Shown here one piece after another: positions 1-8,197 of a stretch of 64,000 bases of DNA. The position numbers and the translations under genes were made by a program. Within the stretch, counting starts at the first letter, position 1. Each line of letters opens with the position of its first letter. Source of the stretch: Eubacterium sp. (GTDB lineage Bacteria > Bacillota > Clostridia > Lachnospirales > Lachnospiraceae); contig JAETSX010000006.1 in NCBI GenBank assembly GCA_021769425.1, positions 1 through 64,000 of the forward strand, in the 5' to 3' direction. The notes beneath the pieces were generated by a model. The model was given only the letters and a program-made list of their open reading frames with translations, was not told where the DNA came from and searched no databases.

Positions 1-78
1 TCGTTTGAATCTTTCAAGGTTATTCCACTGTTCAGTTGTCAAGGTCGTCTGTCATCTCTCTTGCGCGACAACTTCTAT
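1..78 (-). other. Probable rRNA operon leader (5' edge)
   Basis: On the minus strand this stretch follows two tandem consensus promoters, contains no ORF and leads out of the window. Its sequence style (ACCTTGACAACTGAACAGTG) resembles leaders or spacers next to rRNA genes in Clostridia. No rRNA sequence itself lies inside the window, so the assignment is inferred from promoter strength, direction and that resemblance. Confidence 0.5.
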
Positions 79-107
79 ATCTTATCACAGTCTCTCGCGT
101 TTGTCAA
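79..107 (-). promoter_or_regulatory. Strong sigma-A promoter, rrn P2-like
   Basis: Minus strand TTGACA (102-107), 17-bp spacer, TAAGAT (79-84). It points out of the left edge and is the second of two tandem promoters, as is usual for rRNA operons. Confidence 0.75.
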
Positions 108-178
108 TAACTTTTTAAATCTTTTTTAAATTATTTTATTTCCTTTTGTTTCCACCGCTTACCGCACAGTGGAATTAA

Positions 179-207
179 ATAATATCATGTTCTTTTCCAT
201 ATGTCAA
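179..207 (-). promoter_or_regulatory. Strong sigma-A promoter, rrn P1-like
   Basis: Minus strand TTGACA (202-207), 17-bp spacer, TATTAT (179-184), about 100 bp upstream of the second promoter and in the same direction. Confidence 0.72.
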
Positions 208-360
208 CATATTTTTACAATTTAGTTTAAAAATTTCCATAGTCTTCCTTTTGCCGACAAATTCCTGTAACATCTGGTCACTCCGCCCCTTTGGCTTCTA
301 TATATAGAATATAGAAAAAGCTATTGTTCCTGATACCTGTGAACCAGCTGCTTTCCAACA

Positions 361-530
361 TTGGAACAAAGTGGACAAACCCACACCGGCTCCCCTAACC
401 TCTCACCCATGAGGAGATTGCACACTTTGCCGCGCCGAGCGTGGTCGCTTTAGCGACATCATACCTCTCGTGCGAGTACCCTTGATTCGCTGGGGCAGAC
501 CCTGCGCATAATATTTTTATATCATAGGAA
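361..530 (-). other. Hairpin-rich non-coding stretch of unknown role
   Basis: Between the rrn-type promoters and the zinc-ribbon gene lie about 490 bases without a convincing gene. Bases 361-530 are GC-richer than their surroundings. They contain short perfect hairpins (TCGC-ttta-GCGA near 447; CTCG-tg-CGAG near 470) and a CTCATGGGTGAG near 408. I do not recognise an RNA family; it could be a structured transcript or a dispersed intergenic repeat. Confidence 0.3.
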
Positions 531-703
531 AGTCATAGACTTTAGTGCTTGACAGTAACAAGGTCTTTCCATGAATAAAAACAACAGCAAATCATCCAGC
601 AGATACATACACACCAGCTGCCAATTATGACAACCGTTTATTCGGCAGATACGCATCCTTATTGGTATCAACTATAACAACAGCTTTCCCTGCTTTTGTA
701 AAA

Positions 704-1171
704 TTATTCCTCTTCTTTATGAATTTCCTGCCCGGTAAAATCAATTGTCTCTTCTTTTGCAGCTTCCTCATCCATCTCCTCATTCTCATTCACCGGCGTT
801 ACGGTCTCCTCTTCAAAAATGGACTCACATTTTGCTCCGCATTGATTGCAGAATATTGCATCCTGTTCCACTACTGCTCCGCAGGCGGGACATTTTTTCT
901 TGCCCTTTAACTCTGCCATTTCTGACTTCAACCGCTCAATTTCCATCAAAGACTCTGAAATCAGCTTGATTTCTTCAAACAGAGGCTCCTCGTCTTCTTT
1001 ATGAAGTTCAAAATACTGTTTTCCGATTTCCATATACTGTTTTTCAATGAAATCTTCTTTTGCTTTCACATCCAGATTCATCCTTGCAAGTTCTGTCAGC
1101 TCTTTTGCTTTCTGAGACACATCTTTTCCAGTTGCCGAAATCGTTTCCCCTAACTTTGTAAAAAATGCCAT
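704..1171 (-). CDS. Zinc-ribbon domain protein
   Basis: A 155-residue soluble protein of unknown specific function. Residues 1-90 are charged and helical, probably coiled-coil. They are followed by a zinc ribbon (CPAC, ten residues, CNQC, around residues 94-111) and an acidic tail rich in Glu. Such zinc_ribbon proteins are common in Lachnospiraceae and are presumed to act as structural or regulatory adaptors; I cannot assign a partner. The ATG is preceded by a strong AGGAGG at 8-bp spacing. It lies just downstream of the cation antiporter, about 30 bp from its stop, so co-transcription is plausible. Confidence 0.8.
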   Translation of the reverse strand: MAFFTKLGETISATGKDVSQKAKELTELARMNLDVKAKEDFIEKQYMEIGKQYFELHKEDEEPLFEEIKLISESLMEIERLKSEMAELKGKKKCPACGAVVEQDAIFCNQCGAKCESIFEEETVTPVNENEEMDEEAAKEETIDFTGQEIHKEEE

Positions 1172-1201
1172 ATATTTTCCTCCTTAGGCTGCCGCTGCGC
1201 C

Positions 1202-2131
1202 TTAACGCGTACAAATATATCCCACATATCCGGCATACATTGCAAGCATAATCGCTCCATGTAAGCGGCTGATTTGTTTTCTGCGCCATGCAAATATCCA
1301 TACAACGGCGCTCATTCCAATTAGAATTATATCATCAATCAGATTTTCCATCAAGACTTCCATCGGACTTACTGCCCCTGCCACACCAAGAACCAGCAGG
1401 ATATTGAAAATATTAGAGCCGATGACATTTCCAATGGCCATGTCGGTTTCCCCTTTGTTCGCTGCCACTAAAGAGGTCACCAGTTCCGGCAGCGATGTGC
1501 CGAAGGCCACTATGGTAAGGCCGATTAATGTGGGACTTAACCCAAAACTCTCTGCTATGGCAGAAGCAGAATCCACTACAAAATCTCCGCCTGCCACGAT
1601 GGCTCCGAGACCTACGGCAATATAAAGCAAGCACTGCCACCCTTTCAGCGCGGCGATTTCCTCTTCTCCGGCCTGATTTCTCGCTTTCTTCGCCTCCATC
1701 ACCATCCATGCCAAAAATGCGGCAAATACTATCAGCAGAATCATTCCATCCACTCTGCCTATCATCATGCTCTGCTTTCCCATCACCCAGAGCAATACAG
1801 CCGCCAAAATCGACAGGGGAAATTCCTGTTTCATCGTGGATTCTTTCACCGGCAAAGGCGCAAAGACTGCACATGCGCCGCAGACAACCATCAGATTAAA
1901 AATATTAGATCCCACCACATTGCTGATGGCCATGGTATTGCTTCCTTTCAGAGCCGCTGCCACACTGACCGCACATTCCGGCGCGCTGGTTCCCATCGCT
2001 ACAATGGTCATCCCGATAATCATTCCGGGAACCCTGAGCTTCCTGGCAACACTGGCGCTGCCGTCCACAAAAAAATCCGCTCCCTTTATCAGCAGTGCAA
2101 ATCCAACTATAAGAAATACATAATCCAGCAT
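1202..2131 (-). CDS. Calcium/sodium antiporter, YrbG/CaCA family
   Basis: Integral membrane protein of 309 residues that should exchange Ca2+ for Na+ or K+ across the plasma membrane. It shows the family's inverted duplication: an alpha-1 repeat with GTSAPE followed by SNVVGSNIFN, and an alpha-2 repeat with GTSLPE followed by GNVIGSNIFN, separated by a hydrophilic loop near residue 150. About ten hydrophobic segments are visible. I chose the ATG at 2131 rather than the longer frame because GGGAGGG lies just before it and the membrane domain starts at once. Length fits the bacterial family (about 310-330). The zinc-ribbon gene follows. Confidence 0.9.
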   Translation of the reverse strand: MLDYVFLIVGFALLIKGADFFVDGSASVARKLRVPGMIIGMTIVAMGTSAPECAVSVAAALKGSNTMAISNVVGSNIFNLMVVCGACAVFAPLPVKESTMKQEFPLSILAAVLLWVMGKQSMMIGRVDGMILLIVFAAFLAWMVMEAKKARNQAGEEEIAALKGWQCLLYIAVGLGAIVAGGDFVVDSASAIAESFGLSPTLIGLTIVAFGTSLPELVTSLVAANKGETDMAIGNVIGSNIFNILLVLGVAGAVSPMEVLMENLIDDIILIGMSAVVWIFAWRRKQISRLHGAIMLAMYAGYVGYICTR

Positions 2132-2220
2132 CTTTCCCTCCCAATTCTGAGTCTGGCACAACCCGCCTGCAATATTTCCCAAACCAGTACAATCAACCAA
2201 TCCAGCAACCGCTTAAACCA

Positions 2221-2413
2221 GCTTTGAACATGCACTAACGCCGCAGCATTTAAACAGCTTCTTTGAACATGCGCTAACTCCGCAACTTTTAAACAGCTTC
2301 TTTGAACATGCGCTAACTCCGCAGCATTTAAACAGCTTCTTTAAACATGCACTAACTCCGCAGCATTTAAACAGCTTCTTTGAACATGCACTAACTCCGC
2401 AACGTTAAAACAG
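2221..2413 (-). repeat. 39-bp tandem repeat copied from the kinase 3' end
   Basis: Nearly five copies of a 39-bp unit (aacagc recurs at 2253, 2292, 2331, 2370 and 2409). The last copy overlaps the stop and final codons of the sensor kinase gene. In the kinase frame the copies carry AAA where the gene has its TAA stop, and the frame stays open for 63 codons until TAA at 2213-2215. Confidence 0.92.
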
Positions 2414-3721
2414 CACCTTTACCTCAGTTCCTTTTCCCGGTTCGCTTTCCAGTAAAATCTCCGCTTTATGCTGCGCCACAATATGTTTCACAATGGCAAG
2501 CCCGAGACCTGTTCCTCCGTTTTGTCTGGAACGGCCTTTATCCACCCGGTAAAACCGTTCAAAAACTCTCTTTTGGTGCTCTTCTGGAATGCCGATCCCC
2601 GTATCTTTCACTGACAGAAACGTTCTTCCCATTTCCAAATCCACCTTCACTGTCACCTTACCGCCTCGGTTATTGTACCGTATCCCATTGCTGCAGAGAT
2701 TGTACAAAAGCTCATCCATCAGCTCCCGGTTGGCAAATATCATGCGGGATTCTCCCTTAAGTTCCAGCGTTATCTCCCGTTTGGATGCCTGCATATCCAT
2801 CATATCCAGACAATGCTCCGCAGCCTTGTATAAATCCATCTGCTCAAAATCAAATTGCTGTTCTCCGGCATCCAGTTCTGACAGCCTAAGAATATCATTG
2901 ATCAGCGTCAGAAGGCGGTCGGAACAGCTGTGTATCTCTCCGGCAAAGCGTTTTACATCCTGCGCTCCTGCCATCCCGCTTTCAATCAGTTCCGCATACC
3001 CTGAAATAGCTGTCAGCGGAGTTTTCAGTTCATGGGAAACATTAGCGGTAAACTCCTGGCGCATCCTGGCATGATCCAGAATGTTGATATGCTGTCTGCG
3101 GATGGTCTGGATAAAAGGCAAAATTTCTTCATACACCGGCTCCTGGCTCCCTCCGTCTAAGTTTGACGCCATTTTTTCAATGGGAGACAGCAGGCGTTTG
3201 GTCAGATATCTGGACAAGATGCCGCACAGCAGCACACTGAACAAGGACAGCACGGCAATCAGCGCAGCCGTATGTTTCAAAATCTGAAAAATATTTTCCG
3301 AGTCCTTCCCAATTCTTAAAATGCCGCCGTTTGTCAAACGCTTTGCATAATAAAACGTATGCACCGAGTTGGTGGCAGATCGGCGCACTGCTGTTCCCTC
3401 ACCGAATTTTCCTGCGGCTTTAATTTCCGGGCGGTCTTTATGATTTTCCATGTTCCGCTGATTGGCGCTGCTGTCATATTCCACGCTTCCGTCTTTTCGG
3501 ATCAATGTAATTCTCAGGCCGTCTTTTTCCAAAAGGATACGGTTTCCCTCTAATTCCTGTGTTTCCTGTATTAATGCCTGTATTATATGAGTATCGTCTT
3601 TCAGGTCATCATATACCTGATTTTTAAAAATATTATAAAATAATATCATGGAAGCTACTGCGGTAACCACAACGGCAAATGACGACACCATAAGAAACTG
3701 AACGTTTATCTTTTTCTTCAT
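2405..3721 (-). CDS. PhoR-like sensor histidine kinase
   Basis: Membrane sensor kinase of 438 residues. TM1 spans about residues 10-30 and TM2 about 150-170; they enclose a roughly 120-residue extracytoplasmic sensor. Then come a linker, a HisKA domain with the phospho-acceptor His230 in SHELKTP, and an HATPase_c domain with an N box (LCSNGIRYNN), DTGIGIP and GGTGLGLAIV. It starts four bases after the response regulator stop. It should phosphorylate that regulator; the neighbouring phosphate symporter and Pho box suggest phosphate starvation as the signal, which is an inference. Its 3' end is the seed of the 39-bp tandem repeat downstream. Confidence 0.92.
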   Translation of the reverse strand: MKKKINVQFLMVSSFAVVVTAVASMILFYNIFKNQVYDDLKDDTHIIQALIQETQELEGNRILLEKDGLRITLIRKDGSVEYDSSANQRNMENHKDRPEIKAAGKFGEGTAVRRSATNSVHTFYYAKRLTNGGILRIGKDSENIFQILKHTAALIAVLSLFSVLLCGILSRYLTKRLLSPIEKMASNLDGGSQEPVYEEILPFIQTIRRQHINILDHARMRQEFTANVSHELKTPLTAISGYAELIESGMAGAQDVKRFAGEIHSCSDRLLTLINDILRLSELDAGEQQFDFEQMDLYKAAEHCLDMMDMQASKREITLELKGESRMIFANRELMDELLYNLCSNGIRYNNRGGKVTVKVDLEMGRTFLSVKDTGIGIPEEHQKRVFERFYRVDKGRSRQNGGTGLGLAIVKHIVAQHKAEILLESEPGKGTEVKVLF

Positions 3722-3725
3722 AAAT

Positions 3726-4400
3726 TTATCTGCCCATCACATATCCTACATTCCGAACGGTTTTGATTGCGCTGCCGCCCTCTCCCAGTTTCTGCCGCAA
3801 TGTCTTAATGTGCATATCCACCGTTCGGCTTTCTCCCTCATAATCAAATCCCCAGACCTGATCCATGATTTTGTTCCGTGACAGGACGATTCCCTGATTA
3901 ATCAATAGCATTTTCAGCAGTTCGAACTCTTTGAAGGTCAGATCACAAACTGCGCCGTTTACGGTTACAATCCGCTTCTCCGTATCCACCTCAATGCAGC
4001 CGTTGGTAAGAATGGGCGTTTCTGCCATGTCCTTTGTCCGCCGCAGCAGCGCTTTTACTCTGGAAATCAGCTCCATAATGCCGAAGGGTTTGGTCATATA
4101 GTCGTCTGCGCCCAAATCCAGGCCCTTTACCTTATCCAGTTCCGAGGATTTAGCTGTTACCATGATAACGGGAATCCGGGAAGTTGCATTGTTTTTCCGT
4201 AACTTAGACAGAATATCCAGCCCGTCTTCCTCCGGCAGCATAATGTCAAGAAGGATCAGGCTTGGAATGTTATTTTCCAACGCTCCGCACAGCTCTTTGC
4301 CGCATGAGAATTCCTGCACGTCAAATCCACTGTTTTTCAGGGCATAGCGTTGGATTTCACGAATATTTTCATCATCTTCTACAATATAAATCAAGGGCAT
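3726..4400 (-). CDS. PhoB/OmpR-family response regulator
   Basis: Two-component response regulator of 224 residues. The receiver domain (1-115) has the acidic pair EDD at 8-10, phospho-acceptor Asp52 in LLDIMLP, and a conserved Thr/Lys pair (TAK, KPF). The C-terminal winged helix (about 130-224) has the family's FELLKMLL and RTVDMHIKTLRQKLG. It begins two bases after the symporter stop, whose last codons supply the ribosome binding site, and is followed by the kinase, so the three genes form one translationally coupled unit. The 11-bp-phased TTTACA boxes upstream of the operon are its likely target. Confidence 0.93.
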   Translation of the reverse strand: MPLIYIVEDDENIREIQRYALKNSGFDVQEFSCGKELCGALENNIPSLILLDIMLPEEDGLDILSKLRKNNATSRIPVIMVTAKSSELDKVKGLDLGADDYMTKPFGIMELISRVKALLRRTKDMAETPILTNGCIEVDTEKRIVTVNGAVCDLTFKEFELLKMLLINQGIVLSRNKIMDQVWGFDYEGESRTVDMHIKTLRQKLGEGGSAIKTVRNVGYVMGR

Positions 4401-4402
4401 AT

Positions 4403-6181
4403 TTATTCTTTCCCTCCAAGCTGGTATTTGCTTTGGAAAAATTCCTGCATTTCATCAAAACGCATTCTGGTGGTTCCTGAAAGGTTGTTTACATAGTCAT
4501 GAGCTTCCACCGTATTGTCTTCCATCTGAATCATGTACACTGCAAGATTGGAACAGTGATCGGCTACCCTCTCATAATTGACTGCAATCTCAGACAGTAC
4601 CAGCCCCAGTTCAATGGTGCATTTTCCTTTTTTCAGACGCTTGATATGGCGCTTTTTCACTTCTTTGTTCAGGTTGTCTATTACTTCCTCCAAAGGCTCC
4701 ACAGTCAATGCCATTTTTGTGTCGTTCTGGATAAAGGCCTGAATGGAACGGTTTAAAATATCCTGCACCGCACTGCCGAAGACCTCCATTTCATGCTTTG
4801 CTTTTTTCGAAAATTCCAGTTCTTTCTTATTCATTGCACCGGCAATTTCCATTAAATTGAATGCGTGATCGCCGATCCGCTCCAAATCGCTGATGCTCTG
4901 CAGCAAAACCGAAACGTTCTGTCCGTCTTTTTCTGTCAGATCCTGACTGCTCAGCCTGGTCAGATATGCGCTGAGCTTGTCTTCATATTTGTCCAGCATA
5001 TCTTCCTGTTCCTGCACAAGTTCTGCCTGTTCCGCCGAAAAACTTTCGAACAGCCCCATAGCTTTCTGAATAGTCGTTCCTGACAGTTCCGCCATTTTCT
5101 TTGTAAGGGAAATGCACTGCTCAATGGCATACCCCGGAGTAGACAGAAAACGTTCATCCAGCACCTTGAATTCATCTTCTCTGCCGGTACTTTTCAGTTC
5201 TTCTTCAGATACCGGGATTGTAAGGTAAGCCAACTTCTCCAGCCCTTTAGTGAAGGGAAGCAGCGCCAGGGTTGCAAATATGTTAAAAATACTGTGGATT
5301 GCAGCAATTCCGGCTGCTCCTACGGTCTCATGGGTAAAACCAAACTGGAATATGGCATCGGAAATACTGTAGACCGTCAGAAATACCACAGAACCTATCA
5401 CATTAAAATAAAGATGTACAAAGGCCGTCCGTCTTGCACCCTTATTGGCCCCAACCGCTGAAATCATTGCAGTCACACAGGTGCCGATATTCTGCCCCAT
5501 GATAATTGGAATCACAGATCCGTAAGTAAATGCGCCTGTTACCGACAATGCCTGCAAAATGCCCACCGAAGCGGAGGAACTCTGTATCACTGCCGTCAGA
5601 AAAGCTCCAACCAGGATTCCCAGCAGGGGATTGCTGAATTTGGTAAGTATTCCGGTAAATTCCGGCACATCTGCCAAAGGCTTCACTGCGCCGCTCATGG
5701 TTTCCATTCCATACATCAGCACTGCAAACCCCAGCAGAATCTCCGAAATGTCTTTTTTGCGGCTGCTTTTTGCCCCCATCAGGAGAATAATCCCAATTAA
5801 TGCCAGAATGGGTGAGAAAGACGAAGGCTTCAGCATGCGGATAAAGAAATTTCCCCCTTCAATCCCAGTCAGGCTTAACAGCCAGGAAGTTATGGTGGTG
5901 CCGATATTGGCCCCCATAATAATCCCGATAACCTGAGACAGCTTCATAATGCCGGAATTGACAAATCCCACCAGCATTACCGTAGTAGCTGACGAGGACT
6001 GTATGACTGCAGTTACGCCTGCTCCAAGCAAAACTGCTTTCAAAGGGTTTGAAGTTAATTTCTCCAAAATCTGTTCCAGTTTGCCTCCAGAAAGCTTTTC
6101 CAGGCCCCCTCCCATCACATGCATTCCATAGAGAAACAGCGCCAGGCCGCCAATCAGCGACAAAAATCCAAATATATCCAT
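4403..6181 (-). CDS. Na/Pi cotransporter (NptA type) with PhoU-like tail
   Basis: Sodium-dependent phosphate transporter of 592 residues. Two inverted Na/Pi repeats carry the diagnostic TAVIQSSSA motif, one near residue 60 and one near 205, within about eight membrane segments (1-310). A cytoplasmic PhoU-like helical domain fills residues about 345-585. The ATG at 6181 sits six bases after AGGAGG; a longer frame to 6205 lacks a site. It is the first gene of a unit with the response regulator and kinase, and four phased Pho boxes lie about 60-100 bp upstream. The expected role is phosphate uptake under limitation. Confidence 0.92.
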   Translation of the reverse strand: MDIFGFLSLIGGLALFLYGMHVMGGGLEKLSGGKLEQILEKLTSNPLKAVLLGAGVTAVIQSSSATTVMLVGFVNSGIMKLSQVIGIIMGANIGTTITSWLLSLTGIEGGNFFIRMLKPSSFSPILALIGIILLMGAKSSRKKDISEILLGFAVLMYGMETMSGAVKPLADVPEFTGILTKFSNPLLGILVGAFLTAVIQSSSASVGILQALSVTGAFTYGSVIPIIMGQNIGTCVTAMISAVGANKGARRTAFVHLYFNVIGSVVFLTVYSISDAIFQFGFTHETVGAAGIAAIHSIFNIFATLALLPFTKGLEKLAYLTIPVSEEELKSTGREDEFKVLDERFLSTPGYAIEQCISLTKKMAELSGTTIQKAMGLFESFSAEQAELVQEQEDMLDKYEDKLSAYLTRLSSQDLTEKDGQNVSVLLQSISDLERIGDHAFNLMEIAGAMNKKELEFSKKAKHEMEVFGSAVQDILNRSIQAFIQNDTKMALTVEPLEEVIDNLNKEVKKRHIKRLKKGKCTIELGLVLSEIAVNYERVADHCSNLAVYMIQMEDNTVEAHDYVNNLSGTTRMRFDEMQEFFQSKYQLGGKE

Positions 6182-6240
6182 TTTTATCCTCCTGCGTAAG
6201 TTCATTTTTGTCTTAACGTAGGATTATTCTATACGGTTTC

Positions 6241-6279
6241 TGTAAATGGAATACATAATCTGTGTAAAATCTGTGTAAA
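6241..6279 (-). promoter_or_regulatory. Pho box: four 11-bp-phased repeats
   Basis: Minus strand TTTACA at 6279-6274, TTTACA at 6268-6263, a degenerate TATGTA at 6257-6252 and TTTACA at 6246-6241, all exactly 11 bp apart. This is the classic PhoP/PhoB direct-repeat geometry. A TATAGAAT-like -10 follows, then the symporter gene. Confidence 0.8.
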
Positions 6280-6282
6280 ATT

Positions 6283-6374
6283 TATACCCGTGAGCGAAAT
6301 CATTTGCCGACAGAGCTTTCACGGCTTTGAGAAAAAAGCAAATGATTTGGCAAATAAGTATGCTCGTGAGTATA
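6283..6374. repeat. MITE-like palindromic element, family A copy 1
   Basis: A 92-bp imperfect palindrome. The ends TATACCCGTGAGC and GCTCGTGAGTATA match at 10 of 13 positions as an inverted repeat, and an inner pair is built on AAATCATTTGC/GCAAATGATTT. An almost identical inverted copy lies at 51571-51663. It encodes nothing and sits between the Pho box and the exporter gene. Confidence 0.85.
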
Positions 6375-6389
6375 ACAGTCAGCCCACAA

Positions 6390-7535
6390 CTATTCCTCTT
6401 CTTTCTGTTCCCCCGAAACATGGCCGGCAGCCTGGCTTCTCTTGTTTACCCAGTCCCGGAACAGCGCATAAATCACTGACATCAGCGGAATAAAAATCAG
6501 CATTCCCGCAATTCCCATTAATTTGCCGCCCACGGTTACCGCAAACAGAACCCAGATGGAAGGCAGGCCCACCGAATTTCCCACCACATGAGGATAAATC
6601 AGATTTCCTTCCACCTGCTGCAACACCAGAAACAGTATTACGAAAAATACTGCCTGCATAGGATTTACCATAAGAATCAGAAAAGCTCCTACGCAGCATC
6701 CGATAAAAGCTCCTACCATGGGAATCAACGCCGTGAATGCAATCAGAACTCCCACCAGCAATGCATAGGGCATACGGAAAATCGTCATGCTGACTAAAAA
6801 CATCATGCCCAGAATCAGGGCTTCCAGGCATTGCCCGGTAATAAATTTTGAAAAAATTCTATGGGCCAGGCTGCAGATATAACAGATTTTTTCCACGGCC
6901 TTTGGCATAAGGAAGGCACAAATCACTTTATTGCACTGTCTGCCCAGAGTTTCCTTCTGAACTAAAATGTAAATTGAAAAAACAAACGCAATAAAGAAAG
7001 TCATGACCCCATTAATGACTGTCATCGTGGCAGACATGGTATAAGAGACCACACTTCCTGCGCCGCTCAAAGCAAAATCCTTCACGCTGTTAAGCCAGCC
7101 TGCCCAGTCAAATTCCAGGGATTCAATATAAGCTTCTATCATATCCCAGTCACGGAATATGTCTTCCAGCCATCTCTGCATTTTGGGCAGAAAAGTCGCC
7201 ATGCCTGCGCTGATGCTGTCAAAAGTCTTGCCGAGCTGGGGAATCACCACCACAATCACAATGGTAAGGATGGCCAGCACTCCCACAAGGGACAGAACCA
7301 GGCTCACCGGACGGGCTAATCTTCCGCCCCTTTGGAACAATTTCTTCTCTATGGCCGACATGGGTATATTCAGGATAAACGCTATTGCCCCGCCTAACGC
7401 AAAGGGAAATAAAATCCCCCATAGAAAGGCCAAAAAAGACCATACACTTCCCATATTCATCAATAATGCCAATAAGATCAGAGTAAATGTAATAATGCCC
7501 AGTATTTTCTTTATATTATTCTTATTTAAATCCAT
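6390..7535 (-). CDS. AI-2E family transporter (PerM/TqsA type)
   Basis: Membrane protein of 381 residues of the AI-2E transporter family (UPF0118). It has the family layout: paired N-terminal helices (about 12-55), a helix near 65-90, a long amphipathic central region (100-150), then five or more helices to about 355 and a charged cytoplasmic tail. Members export small molecules or ions, or the quorum signal AI-2; the substrate cannot be read from sequence. The start ATG follows an AAAGGAA site at close spacing. It appears to be a single-gene unit. Confidence 0.85.
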   Translation of the reverse strand: MDLNKNNIKKILGIITFTLILLALLMNMGSVWSFLAFLWGILFPFALGGAIAFILNIPMSAIEKKLFQRGGRLARPVSLVLSLVGVLAILTIVIVVVIPQLGKTFDSISAGMATFLPKMQRWLEDIFRDWDMIEAYIESLEFDWAGWLNSVKDFALSGAGSVVSYTMSATMTVINGVMTFFIAFVFSIYILVQKETLGRQCNKVICAFLMPKAVEKICYICSLAHRIFSKFITGQCLEALILGMMFLVSMTIFRMPYALLVGVLIAFTALIPMVGAFIGCCVGAFLILMVNPMQAVFFVILFLVLQQVEGNLIYPHVVGNSVGLPSIWVLFAVTVGGKLMGIAGMLIFIPLMSVIYALFRDWVNKRSQAAGHVSGEQKEEE

Positions 7536-7798
7536 TATTTTTCCTTTCCGTCATAATATAATTGCTATGAAAGTCTTCAACTTTCACGGCATGGATGGCC
7601 ATGCGGCCCGTCGCACGACAGGCTGAGCATGATGAGGTTTACTATGGAACTGATTTTTGAGCAGCGCTCCCGGAGAAAAAGACAAGCAATATCACAAGTT
7701 CTTTCTCAACAGTTCTAACGTATCATACCACAGGAAGAATGGTTTCTGCAATATACTTAGAATGCTCTTGATTCTAAAAAGAGAATATTATTTTTGTC
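7536..7798. other. Intergenic, no gene seen
   Basis: About 260 bases between the exporter start and the tyrS promoter. There is a short hairpin (GAAAGTcttcAACTTTC near 7567) and a GGCCATGCGGCC-like stretch near 7596. I see no ORF with a ribosome binding site and no recognisable RNA. Confidence 0.4.
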
Positions 7799-7827
7799 TT
7801 GACAAATCCTCCCTGCCCTCCTATAAT
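7799..7827 (+). promoter_or_regulatory. Consensus sigma-A promoter for tyrS
   Basis: TTGACA at 7799-7804, 17-bp spacer, TATAAT at 7822-7827, directly upstream of the T-box leader. Confidence 0.9.
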
Positions 7828-7831
7828 AGCA

Positions 7832-8134
7832 TAAATGACTACTTGTAAAAGCTGTGACGGGAAGAAGTAGCATGCCGGAATCCTACAGAGAGCTGCCGGA
7901 AGCTGAGAGGCGCAGGAAGAACTTATGTGAATACATCCCCGAGCTGCACACCGAATGCGGGACGCCCAGAACACTTTGGCGGATCTCCCGGCTAGTAGGC
8001 TGTGACGGTATGCGGCCGTTATTCTGCAAAGGCGCTGTACGGCGCTTACTGAGGCGGACTGCGAAAACGGTCTGCGAATAAAGGTGGTAACACGGGTAAT
8101 GACCTCGTCCTTTTTACGGACGGGGATTTTTTAT
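7832..8134 (+). promoter_or_regulatory. Tyrosyl T-box riboswitch
   Basis: A leader of about 300 bases between a consensus promoter and tyrS. The T-box sequence AAGGTGGTAACACGG (8081-8095) is followed by a terminator stem (CCTCGTCC / GGACGGGG, 8103-8125) and a T run. In stem I the specifier loop reads GAATAC, with TAC (7932-7934) as a tyrosine codon. Uncharged tRNA-Tyr should stabilise the antiterminator and allow tyrS transcription. Confidence 0.93.
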
Positions 8135-8197
8135 TTTACGGATTACTGCTCTCCCTTTTCCGGGAAAATAATTATTTATCAATCAGGAGGTAACTTT

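Noticed and set aside
2221-2413. 39-bp repeats considered as a CRISPR array
   Set aside because: Copies are directly adjacent without unique spacers, and the unit derives from a gene end; no cas genes are present.
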